The notes beneath the pieces are model-generated. The model ran no database searches. It saw only the letters and a program-made list of their open reading frames with translations, and was not told the origin of the DNA. Of a stretch of 45,954 bases of DNA, positions 1-8,645 are shown one piece after another (position 1 is the stretch's first letter; each line of letters opens with the position of its first letter). The stretch spans positions 1 through 45,954 of the forward strand of contig JAAELL010000540.1 of NCBI GenBank assembly GCA_024226735.1, read 5' to 3'. This stretch comes from a bacterium. GTDB lineage: Bacteria > Planctomycetota > UBA1135 > GCA-002686595. A program made the translations under genes and the position numbers.

Positions 1-113
1 CATTTTGGTCGGTGCGTACGCGTTCGCTGCAAGGCGCAGCGACGACGCGACTTCGCTGCAAGTCTCGGAGGAGGCACAACGCAGCAGCGGGCGGGTACGG
101 GCCGACCAAAATG
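1..113. repeat. Long imperfect inverted repeat (hairpin) at the window edge
   Basis: Bases 1-12 (CATTTTGGTCGG) are the exact reverse complement of 102-113. The pairing continues inward: 13-30 against 84-101 matches at 13 of 18 positions, giving a stem of about 30 pairs with 5 mismatches. The apex holds a further small hairpin (CGCTGC / GCAGCG near 25-40). I see no ORF here. It could be the terminator of an upstream gene, a REP/BIME-type element or a recombination site. It lacks the GTTRRRY core expected of an integron attC site. The window starts exactly at the outer arm, so the element may extend leftwards. Confidence 0.6.
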
Positions 114-140
114 CCGCACAAGAGTGACTCACACCACTAG
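114..140 (+). repeat. 27-nt repeat, copy 1
   Basis: The 27 bases starting CCGCACAAGAGTG and ending CACACCACTAG recur exactly, inverted, at 17313-17339, and their last 12 bases (TCACACCACTAG) recur at 13139-13150. A 7-mer GGTACGG lies 13 nt before this copy (94-100) and 12 nt before the other full copy, so the repeated element is probably longer with a variable middle. It carries the rare CTAG tetramer at its end. Here it sits directly before a gene that seems to lack its natural start. Confidence 0.75.
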
Positions 141-1409
141 TTGCCGGGGGGGGGGGCTTGGGCACTGCCCCACGCCTCGGCCACTGAGACGACATCGGTC
201 ATTCAGCGGTTCGTGACCTTCCCGCTGACCCCACCATCGCAGGCCCCGAACACGATGGAGACTTCCGTCGTGGCCGAAGGGGATGGGTTCTCCGGCTACA
301 CGCCCCCCAGTTTTGAAAACACGACATTTGTTCCAATCTCACTGCGGTCGGCACCCAACGACAAGAAGACCCTACAGGTCCCTTGGGAGTACACGGTCAC
401 AGTCGGGGTCATAGGTGCTTCAACAACGGCAATCAACACGCACCAGGCGGCCACAAATGGCGGCACGGCGGACTACGACATATTCGAGTTTGCGAACTCG
501 GCTACCCCAAAGACGCCGACTGTCCTGGACCCCGTCAACGGGAACTACGAGTACGAATTCACGATCCCTATGGACACACCTGTCGGTGACATACGTCGAC
601 GCATCTTCCTACGCGCCTTCTCGGACACCGAACTTGAAGCGGGCTACGAAGAGGTCACACTCGAAATCAAGACCCCCATCACCCACAGCGGGCCCTCCAA
701 CTACGTCGTTATGCCCGGAAGCCCGAAGCAGTATCGGTTCCTCATCCGCGATCAGCCCACAACGGGAACTCCTCCGTCCCCAGGCCCATTCACAACCCCC
801 GGAGCAAAGGTGGTTCAGTTCGGACACACAACCCCCTGGATGGCAGGTCACTACTTCCCCAATTCGGCGGCCGACTGCCCAGGGACCATGACGAACGCCG
901 TTTGCCAAGCGTCCTATAAGTTCGTCACCGAACCAGCTTTCCCGGCAAGTCCCCCGAACCCGGACCACACAGGAATCCGCTTCATGCTCGAGGACGAGCT
1001 CAGCGACTGCCCGAATCCGAGTTCCCCGCAGTCACCTCCTTTGGGTTGTGGCGGTGTGCCGAGCAACGTAACAACGGTCGCCGAATCGTTCTTGATCCAC
1101 TTCGTGATCGACCCAGTATCAACGGCGGAACACGACCAAGACTTCAAGATCTACGATTTCATGGGCACTACCGAGCTCATACCGAACGGAATGGGTCAGT
1201 TCGCCGCCACGGTTCCGTTGCAGGGGGGAACAACAGACACCGGCCACGCGCTGTGCTTGACGTTCTTCAACAACCAGAATGGGACCGAGCTGCCCTACGA
1301 AGACCTCATCATTCACATGACGGGTACAACCCCCGTAACGGGCTCAGGTACCACCCCCGAGGCAGGGTGGAACAACACAGCGGTTTGGACCATCGAAGAT
1401 CGTCCATAA
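141..1409 (+). CDS. Calx-beta-like extracellular protein, probably 5'-truncated
   Basis: This 422-codon frame opens immediately after an in-frame TAG (138-140), with only a TTG at 141 followed by a run of 11 G (146-156). The first ATG is codon 39 (255). The sequence before that ATG already looks like part of a beta-sandwich domain (V-x-R-F-V-T-F ... V-V-A-E-G-D-G), the usual opening of a Calx-beta repeat, so the real N-terminus and any signal peptide appear to be missing. The rest alternates short hydrophobic strands with acidic Calx-like ends (...W-T-I-E-D-R-P at the C-terminus). I recognise no catalytic motif; an extracellular or adhesion role is inferred. The G run is a possible frameshift or sequencing-error site. 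Only 18 nt separate its stop from the next gene, with which it may be co-transcribed. Confidence 0.6.
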   Translation: MPGGGAWALPHASATETTSVIQRFVTFPLTPPSQAPNTMETSVVAEGDGFSGYTPPSFENTTFVPISLRSAPNDKKTLQVPWEYTVTVGVIGASTTAINTHQAATNGGTADYDIFEFANSATPKTPTVLDPVNGNYEYEFTIPMDTPVGDIRRRIFLRAFSDTELEAGYEEVTLEIKTPITHSGPSNYVVMPGSPKQYRFLIRDQPTTGTPPSPGPFTTPGAKVVQFGHTTPWMAGHYFPNSAADCPGTMTNAVCQASYKFVTEPAFPASPPNPDHTGIRFMLEDELSDCPNPSSPQSPPLGCGGVPSNVTTVAESFLIHFVIDPVSTAEHDQDFKIYDFMGTTELIPNGMGQFAATVPLQGGTTDTGHALCLTFFNNQNGTELPYEDLIIHMTGTTPVTGSGTTPEAGWNNTAVWTIEDRP

Positions 1410-1427
1410 CGGGAGCTTGTCATTGTC

Positions 1428-3338
1428 ATGATCATCCAGAACTCGGTCGTACAAGCGAGCGCCATTGCCCTTTCGGTCAGCGCAAGTGTTCCCGCGTTCA
1501 ACCAATGTCACGAAGCGCTCCTCGAACCGCCGCTTGGAGCTCAAGTGTCGCAGTTCGGATTCGTCGAGTCCATCGCGATCTCCGGCGACACGATCGTGGT
1601 CGGAGCTTGGAATGATCACGAGCAAGGATTCCGCGCTGGCTCCGCTTACGTCTTCAAGAGATCAGGGGTGTCATGGAAACTCGAACAGAGGCTGCGACCC
1701 AACATCCCCGACCCGTCTTTTCTTAGCATGGGAGTCTCTGTCGCGCTCGACGGCGATACGCTCTTTGCCAGCACGCTCCGAGACGTCGATGACGGATCCG
1801 TCCTCGTCTTCGAGCGAGACGACTCGACTTGGACTTTGGCGCAGGAGCTCTTTCCCACGAGCGGGTTTCCGGGCAACGAACTGTTCGGATCCTCGCTGCA
1901 CCTATCCGGTGACGATGCGATCGTCGTGGCAACTGGAGAAGCCCGGTTCTATCAATACCGGAGCATCGTCGGGACGTGGGTGGAAACCGCATCGTACGGA
2001 CCAGAAGTTCTGGCTCCGTGGTCGTTCGACCCGTCGACAAATATGTTTGCAAGTGACATCGCTGTCGACGGGAATCGAATGCTCCTCGCGAACCTGCAGG
2101 GCCCCGTTTACATCTTGGAATGCGACGGCTCTGGGGCGTGGGCGGCAACTGCAGAAGTGTCAGCGCCAGGTGTTCAATGGGCTTTCCACGTCGTAGACCT
2201 GGAAGGGGACACCCTAGTCGTGGGGAGTGCGCTGGACCAAAGCAACTCTGGATCCGTGTACGTCTTCGAACGGACTCCAACGGGCTGGAGCCTGGCGCAA
2301 ACACTCACGGCATCGGACTCGGCGCCATTCCGGGGATTCGGCGTGTCCGTGTCGCTGTCAGGAGATCGGCTCCTTGTCGGAAGCAACATTGACGCGACCC
2401 TGACCGACCGCGGCGGCTCGGCATACATTTTTCACCGAGTCGATTCCGTTTGGATGGAAGTCGACAAGTTCTTCCCCGCGACTCCCATCTTCTGGGGTGG
2501 CTTCGGAACAGGATGCAAACTGTCCAACGACGAGGCCCTGGTCGTAGCGCCTGGATTCGTGAACAGCGGCACTCCGGGCACCGTACACGTGTTCGATCTC
2601 GACGCCGACCAGGGCACGCCCTTCTGCGCCGCAGAGCTCAACTCGACCGGAATGCCGGCTTCCCTGTCCGCGCACGGTTCTCGTCGCGCGGCGCTCGATT
2701 GCCTCACCTTCGACGTCACCCAGCTGCCGCCAGGGGAAGTCGGCTACTTCATTGCGGCGAACCATCAGGGTGATGTGCCGTTCCCAGCAGGGTCGGACGG
2801 CCGGCTCTGCCTGGCCAACCCGTTGTTGCGGCTCGCCGACTTCCCCCAGACAGCGAGCGCTACTGGTGACGTAAACTCTTCTCCAAACTTGTCGGGCCTT
2901 GGGATCGTCGATGGCGACACGTGGAGCTTTCAGTACTGGACGCGCGACGGGACCACGTCGAACTTCTCGAACGGACTTGCGGTTTCGTTTCGTACTGGGG
3001 GTACGCCTCACGCTCAGTTCCCCTCGTCAATTGAAACCGTTGACGAAGCAGCAGCGATCATCGAGTTGGAGGTCAGCCTTTCGGACCCTTGGACGAGCGA
3101 CCTAAGCGTCCCTTTCTCGATCTCAGGAACCGCGACAAACCTCGTCGACTTCCGCCTTGCGACTCCGTCGCCAATCATGATCCCCGCAGGGCGGACGAGT
3201 ACGACCCTCTCCCTCTTGATTGCCCCCGACAACATCCAGGAAGCTGACGAGACGATCGTCATCGACCTCGAGGCGTCTGGGCTCGTCGAACTCGGATCTC
3301 AGACACGTATGACGGTCACCGTCACCGACGACGACTGA
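1428..3338 (+). CDS. Secreted FG-GAP/beta-propeller protein with planctomycete C-terminal domain and Calx-beta repeat
   Basis: A 636-aa protein with a weak N-terminal signal-like stretch (residues ~5-22). Residues ~40-395 hold repeated blades of the form 'F-G-x-S-V-x-L-S-G-D-x-L-V-V-G-S ... G-S-x-Y-V-F', typical of FG-GAP integrin-like beta-propellers. Residues ~400-530 match the lineage-typical secreted domain (N-S-T-G-M-P-A ... G-E-V-G-Y-F-I-A ... F-S-N-G-L-A-V-S-F). A Calx-beta repeat follows and ends in V-T-D-D-D at the stop. A GGGAG precedes the ATG by about 12 nt. Cell-surface or envelope location is inferred; no enzyme motif is visible. The stop codon lies in TGACTCACTGACTCTAG, which loosely resembles the repeat at 114-140. 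The 236 nt to the next gene hold nothing I recognise. Confidence 0.8.
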   Translation: MIIQNSVVQASAIALSVSASVPAFNQCHEALLEPPLGAQVSQFGFVESIAISGDTIVVGAWNDHEQGFRAGSAYVFKRSGVSWKLEQRLRPNIPDPSFLSMGVSVALDGDTLFASTLRDVDDGSVLVFERDDSTWTLAQELFPTSGFPGNELFGSSLHLSGDDAIVVATGEARFYQYRSIVGTWVETASYGPEVLAPWSFDPSTNMFASDIAVDGNRMLLANLQGPVYILECDGSGAWAATAEVSAPGVQWAFHVVDLEGDTLVVGSALDQSNSGSVYVFERTPTGWSLAQTLTASDSAPFRGFGVSVSLSGDRLLVGSNIDATLTDRGGSAYIFHRVDSVWMEVDKFFPATPIFWGGFGTGCKLSNDEALVVAPGFVNSGTPGTVHVFDLDADQGTPFCAAELNSTGMPASLSAHGSRRAALDCLTFDVTQLPPGEVGYFIAANHQGDVPFPAGSDGRLCLANPLLRLADFPQTASATGDVNSSPNLSGLGIVDGDTWSFQYWTRDGTTSNFSNGLAVSFRTGGTPHAQFPSSIETVDEAAAIIELEVSLSDPWTSDLSVPFSISGTATNLVDFRLATPSPIMIPAGRTSTTLSLLIAPDNIQEADETIVIDLEASGLVELGSQTRMTVTVTDDD

Positions 3339-3574
3339 CTCACTGACTCTAGGCGACTCTCTGGACGACGCGCTTGGCGCGCTCTACGGGCGCGGAGCCG
3401 GTTGCTTCGTCGGCCGAAAGAACGTGCTTACACGAAGACGAGTAGACGAGTCGCTTGATGTGCGCGTGGGCACGGAGGCACGGAAGACCGCGCCGAGCCA
3501 GTCCGAGTAGCCAAGGAACCGAAGCACGACGCGGCGTCCGGTCCGCACGACCTGGCAAGGAATAGCGATGATGG

Positions 3575-4390
3575 CTACCCCACGCGCGTCCCCTCCAAGA
3601 GCGCCCGCACGAACGTGAGAGCCGCCCCCGCCGCGGCCGCGTCGGGATCCGGGGCGCCCATCGCCGCCTCGTGCAGGTGCTGGACGAGCGCCGTGCCCAC
3701 GATCGCGAGGCGCGCGTGGCGAGCGACGGCCGCGACCTGCTCGGCGCTGCCGATCCCGAAGCCGACGCCCAGCGGGACGGGCGAGAGCCCGCGCACGTGC
3801 GCGAGGAAGTCGTCCGCCTCCTGCGACAGCTCGGTCCGCGCGCCGGTGATGCCGGTGCGGCCGATGACGTACAGAAAACCGCGGCTCGCCTCGGCCGCGC
3901 GCCGCACGCGCGCGTCGCTCGTCGTCGGCGTGACGAAGAAGATCGGAGCGAGGCCGGCCTCGAGCGCGGCTGTGCGCAGGGGCTCGCCCTCCTCGACCGG
4001 CAGGTCCGGGACGAGGACACCGTCCGCGCCCGCGTCGGCCAGTGCCCGCGCCGCCCCCGACCAGCCGCGGCGCAGGATCGGGTTGGCGTACGAGAACGCG
4101 CAGATCGGCATCGTCCCACCGCCCGCGCGGAAGCGTCGCACGACCTCGAGCACGCCCTCGAACGTCGTCCCCGCTTCGAGCGAGCGTTGCGCCGCCGCCT
4201 GCAGCACCGGACCGTCGGCGATCGGATCGCTGAACGGCACGCCGAGCTCACAGCAGGCCGCGCCCGCGCGCTCCAGTGCTTCCAGCACCGCGAGCGTCCG
4301 GTCGAGCCCACCGTCGCCCGCGGTCACGTACGGTGCGATCGCACACGCGTCGAGCTCACCCAGGACCGTCTCGAGCCGATTGTCGCTCAC
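3575..4390 (-). CDS. trpA: Tryptophan synthase alpha subunit
   Basis: TrpA (271 aa) cleaves indole-3-glycerol phosphate to indole and glyceraldehyde-3-phosphate within the TrpA2B2 complex. The catalytic block C-E-L-G-V-P-F-S-D-P-I-A-D-G-P carries the conserved Glu and Asp. Later blocks (Y-V-I-G-R-T-G-I-T-G-A, G-V-G-F-G-I-G-S and A-I-V-G-T-A-L) form the phosphate site. The start is GTG at 4390, overlapping the trpB stop by 4 nt (GTGA), which implies translational coupling. It is the last gene of the trp operon. Length is normal for the family. Confidence 0.97.
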   Translation of the reverse strand: MSDNRLETVLGELDACAIAPYVTAGDGGLDRTLAVLEALERAGAACCELGVPFSDPIADGPVLQAAAQRSLEAGTTFEGVLEVVRRFRAGGGTMPICAFSYANPILRRGWSGAARALADAGADGVLVPDLPVEEGEPLRTAALEAGLAPIFFVTPTTSDARVRRAAEASRGFLYVIGRTGITGARTELSQEADDFLAHVRGLSPVPLGVGFGIGSAEQVAAVARHARLAIVGTALVQHLHEAAMGAPDPDAAAAGAALTFVRALLEGTRVG

Positions 4391-5583
4391 GCCTCACCTC
4401 CGAGGACTCTCTCCACGGTCTCCAGGTCCTTGTCGCCGCGGCCCGACAGGTTGATCAACACGCGCTTCTTCGCGAGCGCCTCGCGTTCGCTCGAGAGCCA
4501 GCCAACTGCGTGACTCGACTCGAGCGCCGGGAGGATCCCCTCGAGCCGCGCGAGGAGCTGAAAGCCCTCGAGCGCCTCGCTGTCCTTGGCGTACGTGTAG
4601 CGCGCCCGGCCCGCGTCGCGCAGCGCGGCGTGCTCGGGCCCCACGGCCGGGTAGTCGAGCCCGGCGGACACCGAGTGCGTCGGCAGGACCTGCCCGTCGG
4701 CGTCCTGCAACAGATAGGTCAGCGAGCCGTGCAGAACGCCAGGCTCACCGCTCGCGAAGCGCGCCGCGTGGCGGTCGTTCTCGACGTCCTCGCCGCCCGC
4801 CTCGACGCCGACCAGCTCGACCTCCTCGTCGTCGACGAAGCCGCGGAAGAGCCCGATCGCGTTGCTGCCCCCGCCGACGCACGCAGCGGCGACGTCGGGC
4901 AGTCCACCCGCCTGCGCGAGGATCTGCTCGCGCGCCTCCTCTCCGATCACCCTCTGGAAGTCGGCGACGATCGAGGGGAACGGATGCGGCCCGAGCGCGC
5001 TGCCCAGCAGGTAGTGCGTCGTGTCGGGCTCGCCCACCCAGTCGCGCATCGCCTCGTTGATCGCGTCCTTCAGCGTCGCCTGGCCGTGCTCGACGAGCGC
5101 GATCTCCGCTCCGAGCAGCCGCATGCGCTGCAGGTTCGGCGCCTGGCGTGCGGCGTCGACCGCCCCCATGTAGACGCGGCACTCGAGCCCGAGCAGCGCG
5201 CACGCGGCCGCGGTCGCCACGCCGTGTTGGCCCGCGCCCGTCTCGGCCAGGATGCGGTGCTTGCCCATGCGCTGGGCGAGCAGGGCCTGGCCCAGGGTGT
5301 TGTTCAGCTTGTGCGCACCGGTGTGCAGGAGGTCCTCGCGCTTCAGCCACACCTCGCAGCCCAGCTCGTCCGACAGCCTGCGCGCGTGGAACAGCGGCGT
5401 GGCACGTCCCGCGAAGTCGCGCAAGAGGCCGGCGAGCTCTGCGCGGAACCCGTCGTCCGCGCGCGCCTCGAGCCAAGCGCGCTCGAGCTCGAACAGCGCC
5501 GCCATCAGGGTTTCTGGCGCGAACGCGCCGCCGTACGCACCGAAGCGGGTCGGCGCCTGGAAAGCGAGAGAGGTCTCGGTCAT
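4387..5583 (-). CDS. trpB: Tryptophan synthase beta subunit
   Basis: TrpB (398 aa) is the PLP enzyme that condenses indole with serine to make tryptophan. The PLP lysine is K92 in H-T-G-A-H-K-L-N-N. The catalytic Glu lies in A-E-T-G-A-G-Q-H-G, and G-G-G-S-N-A-I-G binds the PLP phosphate. I chose the ATG at 5583, giving M-T-E-T-S-L-A-F, because it overlaps the trpF stop by 4 nt (ATGA) and gives the family's usual length; the open frame upstream is antisense and shadow sequence. It is coupled on both sides (trpF upstream, trpA downstream). Confidence 0.97.
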   Translation of the reverse strand: MTETSLAFQAPTRFGAYGGAFAPETLMAALFELERAWLEARADDGFRAELAGLLRDFAGRATPLFHARRLSDELGCEVWLKREDLLHTGAHKLNNTLGQALLAQRMGKHRILAETGAGQHGVATAAACALLGLECRVYMGAVDAARQAPNLQRMRLLGAEIALVEHGQATLKDAINEAMRDWVGEPDTTHYLLGSALGPHPFPSIVADFQRVIGEEAREQILAQAGGLPDVAAACVGGGSNAIGLFRGFVDDEEVELVGVEAGGEDVENDRHAARFASGEPGVLHGSLTYLLQDADGQVLPTHSVSAGLDYPAVGPEHAALRDAGRARYTYAKDSEALEGFQLLARLEGILPALESSHAVGWLSSEREALAKKRVLINLSGRGDKDLETVERVLGGEA

Positions 5584-6242
5584 GACGGTCGGCCTCGGGT
5601 GAGGGTGAGCGCTTCGCGCGCGGCGCGCACGAAGGCGCGCACACGGTCGTGATCCTTGTGGCCCGGCGCGCTCTCGAGGCGCGAGGAGCCGTCGACGCCG
5701 GCGGGTCGCACGCGCCGCGCGCGGCCCGCGACGTTGTCCGCGTCGAGACCGCCCGCAAGCAGACACGGGGCACGTCGCGCGAGCCCCGCCGCGAGTGTCG
5801 TGTCGATCGTGCGGCCGCTTCCGCCGGGGCTGTTCGCGTGGTCGAGCACGAAGCCGGCCGCCACATCCGACCACAGATCGAGCTCGGCCCGCGCGGCCGT
5901 GCCGGCTTGTTCCCCGACCCCGACGCGCCGCAAGAGCGGCACGGGCGCATCGGCCCAATCCTCTGGCTGCTCGGCGCCGCACAGCTGCAGGCAGCCCACT
6001 CCAGCGCCCTCGGCGAGCGCGAACGCCTCGCCCGGACGCGCGTCGACCAGGACGAGCACCGCGAGCACGCCCTCTGGCACCGCGCGCGCGAGCTCCTCGA
6101 TCCGCTCCGGCGCCAGGTGTCGTGGCGATGGCGCGTAGTGCACGAGCCCGATCGCATCCGCACCGGCGGCGACCGCCGCCGCGAGATCGGCTTCGCGCGT
6201 CAGGCCGCAGACCTTGACGGTCGGCATGTTGAAGTCAGCCAT
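5580..6242 (-). CDS. trpF: Phosphoribosylanthranilate isomerase
   Basis: TrpF (220 aa) carries out the Amadori isomerisation of phosphoribosylanthranilate to CdRP, the fourth pathway step. The catalytic Cys is in V-K-V-C-G-L-T-R near the N-terminus. The catalytic Asp is in F-V-L-D-H-A-N-S-P-G-G-S-G-R. The phosphate-binding end is A-G-G-L-D-A-D-N-V. The frame overlaps trpC by 8 nt at its start and trpB by 4 nt at its stop. It is separate from trpC here, unlike the TrpC-TrpF fusion of enteric bacteria. Confidence 0.95.
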   Translation of the reverse strand: MADFNMPTVKVCGLTREADLAAAVAAGADAIGLVHYAPSPRHLAPERIEELARAVPEGVLAVLVLVDARPGEAFALAEGAGVGCLQLCGAEQPEDWADAPVPLLRRVGVGEQAGTAARAELDLWSDVAAGFVLDHANSPGGSGRTIDTTLAAGLARRAPCLLAGGLDADNVAGRARRVRPAGVDGSSRLESAPGHKDHDRVRAFVRAAREALTLTRGRPS

Positions 6243-7044
6243 CGGCCAACGCCTCCCGCCACTGCGCGAGCGTTCGCTCCGGCGACTCCGCGCGCATCAA
6301 CGCCTCACCGACGAGCGCCGCGTCCGCGCCCGCGGCACGCACGCGCGCCAGCTCATCGAGCCCGCGCACGCCGCTCTCCGCGACGCTCACGATGTCACCG
6401 GGCACGAGCGGCAGAAGGCGCTCGACGGTTGCGAGGTCGACCTCGAACGTCCTCAGATCGCGCGCGTTGACGCCGAGGCAGTCGGGACGGGCCGCCAGCC
6501 CGCGCTCGAGCTCGCGCTCGTCGTGCACCTCCAAGAGGACCGCCAACCCGACCTCGTTCGCGAGCGCGCGTAGCTCGCCCAGGAGCGGATCGGGGAGACA
6601 GACCGCGAGCAACAGGATCGCGTCCGCCCCCATCGCGACGCTCTCCAGCACCATGCGCTCGTCGAGCACGAAGTCCTTGCGCAGGCGTGGCAACCCGGCC
6701 GGCGCGACCTCGGCGAGGTCCGCCGGCGAACCGGCGAAGTGGTCCTGTTCGGTCAACACCGACATCGCCGCCGCGCCGCCGCGCGCGTACGCCTTGGCCC
6801 GCGCGAGCAGGTCGACCTCGTCGGAGAGGGCACCGACCGAGGGCGAGCGCCGCTTGCACTCGGCGATGAACGCGAGGCCGCCCGTGCGCAGCGCGCCCAC
6901 GAAACGCGCGCGGCGCGCCGGGTCGGGCTCGAGCTCGCGCCGCAGGTCCGCGGCGCTGCGAGCCCCCAGGCGCTGCGCCGCGCGGGCCGCGACGGACTCG
7001 AGGATCGGGTCGAGCCGTGTGCCGGTGCGTCCGGGCGTGCTCAT
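6235..7044 (-). CDS. trpC: Indole-3-glycerol phosphate synthase
   Basis: TrpC (269 aa) closes the indole ring of CdRP. Seen motifs are the catalytic Lys block F-I-A-E-C-K-R-R-S-P-S, then L-R-K-D-F, L-L-E-V-H-D, L-G-V-N-A-R-D-L-R-T-F and S-V-A-E-S-G-V, all typical of this TIM barrel. I place the start at ATG 7044 (M-S-T-P-G-R-T-G), which overlaps the trpD stop as ATGA; the open frame extends 13 codons further upstream inside trpD, but that part is not conserved-looking. The end overlaps trpF. Confidence 0.96.
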   Translation of the reverse strand: MSTPGRTGTRLDPILESVAARAAQRLGARSAADLRRELEPDPARRARFVGALRTGGLAFIAECKRRSPSVGALSDEVDLLARAKAYARGGAAAMSVLTEQDHFAGSPADLAEVAPAGLPRLRKDFVLDERMVLESVAMGADAILLLAVCLPDPLLGELRALANEVGLAVLLEVHDERELERGLAARPDCLGVNARDLRTFEVDLATVERLLPLVPGDIVSVAESGVRGLDELARVRAAGADAALVGEALMRAESPERTLAQWREALADG

Positions 7045-8069
7045 GAGCGCAGCCCCTTGTGCGCGCGCGTCGCTGCGCTCCAAGCCGCGAGCTTGTCGCG
7101 CGCCGCGCCCGAGTCGATCGCCTCACCCGCGCGCGCCACGCCGCCCGCGACGTCGTCCGTCACGCCCGCGATGAACAACGCCGCGCCCGCGTTCAGAAGC
7201 GTCGCGTCGCGCAGGGCTCCCGCCTCGCCGGCCAACACCTGTCCGAGCAGCGCCAGATTGTCGCCGGCCTCCCCGCCGGCCAGCGCCGACACCGGTGCGC
7301 GCTCGAGCCCGAGCCCGGCTGCGTCCAGCGCACCGGCGGGCAGCCCCTCACCGACGAGACCGAACCGGTTCTCGCCCTCGAGCGTGAGCTCGTCCGCTCC
7401 CCCCGCGCCGTGCACGACCAGCGACCGCTCGTGGCCCAGCTCGCGCAGCACGTCGGTGAAGTCGTCGACACGCGACCCATCGCCGACGCCCAGGAGCTGC
7501 CTGCGCACGAAGCCGGGATTGCAGATCGGCCCGAGGAAGTTGAACACGGTGCGCACGCCGAGCGCCTTGCGCACGGGCGCAGCAAAGCGCATCGCGGGGT
7601 GGTAGAGCGGGGCGAACAGAAAGGTGATGCCGACCTCGTCGAGCACCGCCCGCGCCCCGGCGGGCGCCAGCTCGAGCTCGACACCTGCCGCTTCCAGCAG
7701 GTCGGCGCTGCCGCACTTGGACGACACGCTGCGGTTGCCGTGCTTGACGACGCGGGCGCCCGCGGCGGCCGCGACGATCGCGCTCGCGGTCGACAGGTTG
7801 AACGTCCCGAGCCCGTCACCGCCGGTGCCGCACGTGTCGATCGCGTCGGGGTAGTCGTGCTCGAAGCGCAGGACCTTGCCGCGCAGCGCCGCCGCGGCGC
7901 CAGCGATCTCGCTCGCGGTCTCGCCGCGCTGGGCGAGAGCCGTGAGCAGTCCCCCGAACAGGATCGGGTCGATGTCCTCGCACAGGGCGTTCGCGAACGT
8001 GTCCTCGGCCTCGGCCCGCGTGAGCGTCGTGCCGGCGAGCACCGTCTGGAGGGCTTGACGTAACTGCAT
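7041..8069 (-). CDS. trpD: Anthranilate phosphoribosyltransferase
   Basis: TrpD (342 aa) transfers phosphoribose from PRPP to anthranilate. The PRPP-binding motif C-G-T-G-G-D-G is at residues ~80-86, followed by the anthranilate and phosphate blocks K-H-G-N-R-S-V-S-S and G-P-I-C-N-P. The protein is stand-alone; in some bacteria it is fused to the TrpG glutaminase. The ATG at 8069 lies 3 nt after the trpG stop. Confidence 0.97.
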   Translation of the reverse strand: MQLRQALQTVLAGTTLTRAEAEDTFANALCEDIDPILFGGLLTALAQRGETASEIAGAAAALRGKVLRFEHDYPDAIDTCGTGGDGLGTFNLSTASAIVAAAAGARVVKHGNRSVSSKCGSADLLEAAGVELELAPAGARAVLDEVGITFLFAPLYHPAMRFAAPVRKALGVRTVFNFLGPICNPGFVRRQLLGVGDGSRVDDFTDVLRELGHERSLVVHGAGGADELTLEGENRFGLVGEGLPAGALDAAGLGLERAPVSALAGGEAGDNLALLGQVLAGEAGALRDATLLNAGAALFIAGVTDDVAGGVARAGEAIDSGAARDKLAAWSAATRAHKGLRS

Positions 8070-8072
8070 GGA

Positions 8073-8645
8073 TCAGTGCGCGGCGACGGACAGGAAACGA
8101 GCGAGGAGGCGGTCGCCCTCGGGCGTCAGGATCGACTCGGGATGGAACTGCACCCCGAAGCGCGGGAGCGAACGGTGGCGAACGCCCATCACGTGCCCGT
8201 CCTCGGTCCAAGCGGTCAGCGTGAGGGAGCCCGGGAGCGCGTCGCGCACCGCCCGCAGGGAGTGGTAGCGACCGCACGGTAGCGGATTCGGAAGCGTCTC
8301 GAACAGCCCCGTGCCGTCGTGATGCACCAGCGACGCCTTGCCGTGCACCGGCGCGGCGTCGACCTCGAGGGCTCCTCCCTCGCTCTCGACGAGCGCCTGG
8401 TGACCGAGGCACACGCCGAGCAGCGCCGTTCGCTCGGGCAGGCGCTGGAGGAGCTCGAGGCAAATGCCGGCACCGGCGGGGCGCCCCGGCCCCGGCGAGA
8501 GCACGACGGCGTCGACTTCGAGCCCCAAGACCTCGTCGACCTCGAGCGCGTCGTTGCGCTCGACGCGCACCTCGGCGCCGTGACCGGCGAGCGACTGGTA
8601 GAGGTTGAACGTGAACGAGTCGTAGTTGTCGATGAGCAGGATCAC
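8073..8645 (-). CDS. trpG: Anthranilate synthase glutamine amidotransferase component
   Basis: TrpG (190 aa) is a class I glutaminase that supplies ammonia to TrpE. The nucleophile is C79 in L-L-G-V-C-L-G-H-Q, completed by H168 and E170 in F-H-P-E-S. The N-terminus M-I-L-L-I-D-N-Y-D-S-F-T is family-typical. The start is GTG (8645), overlapping the trpE stop by 4 nt. A pabA-type dual role in folate synthesis cannot be excluded from sequence, but the operon position points to tryptophan. Confidence 0.95.
   Translation of the reverse strand: MILLIDNYDSFTFNLYQSLAGHGAEVRVERNDALEVDEVLGLEVDAVVLSPGPGRPAGAGICLELLQRLPERTALLGVCLGHQALVESEGGALEVDAAPVHGKASLVHHDGTGLFETLPNPLPCGRYHSLRAVRDALPGSLTLTAWTEDGHVMGVRHRSLPRFGVQFHPESILTPEGDRLLARFLSVAAH

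Noticed and set aside
1..140. Integron attC site
   Set aside because: The palindrome has suitable length, but no GTTRRRY/RYYYAAC core at its ends, no integrase and no cassette array is seen.
3339..3574. Gene or RNA between the FG-GAP protein and trpA
   Set aside because: No frame with protein-like composition, no clear hairpin-plus-T terminator and no tRNA-like fold could be found by eye.
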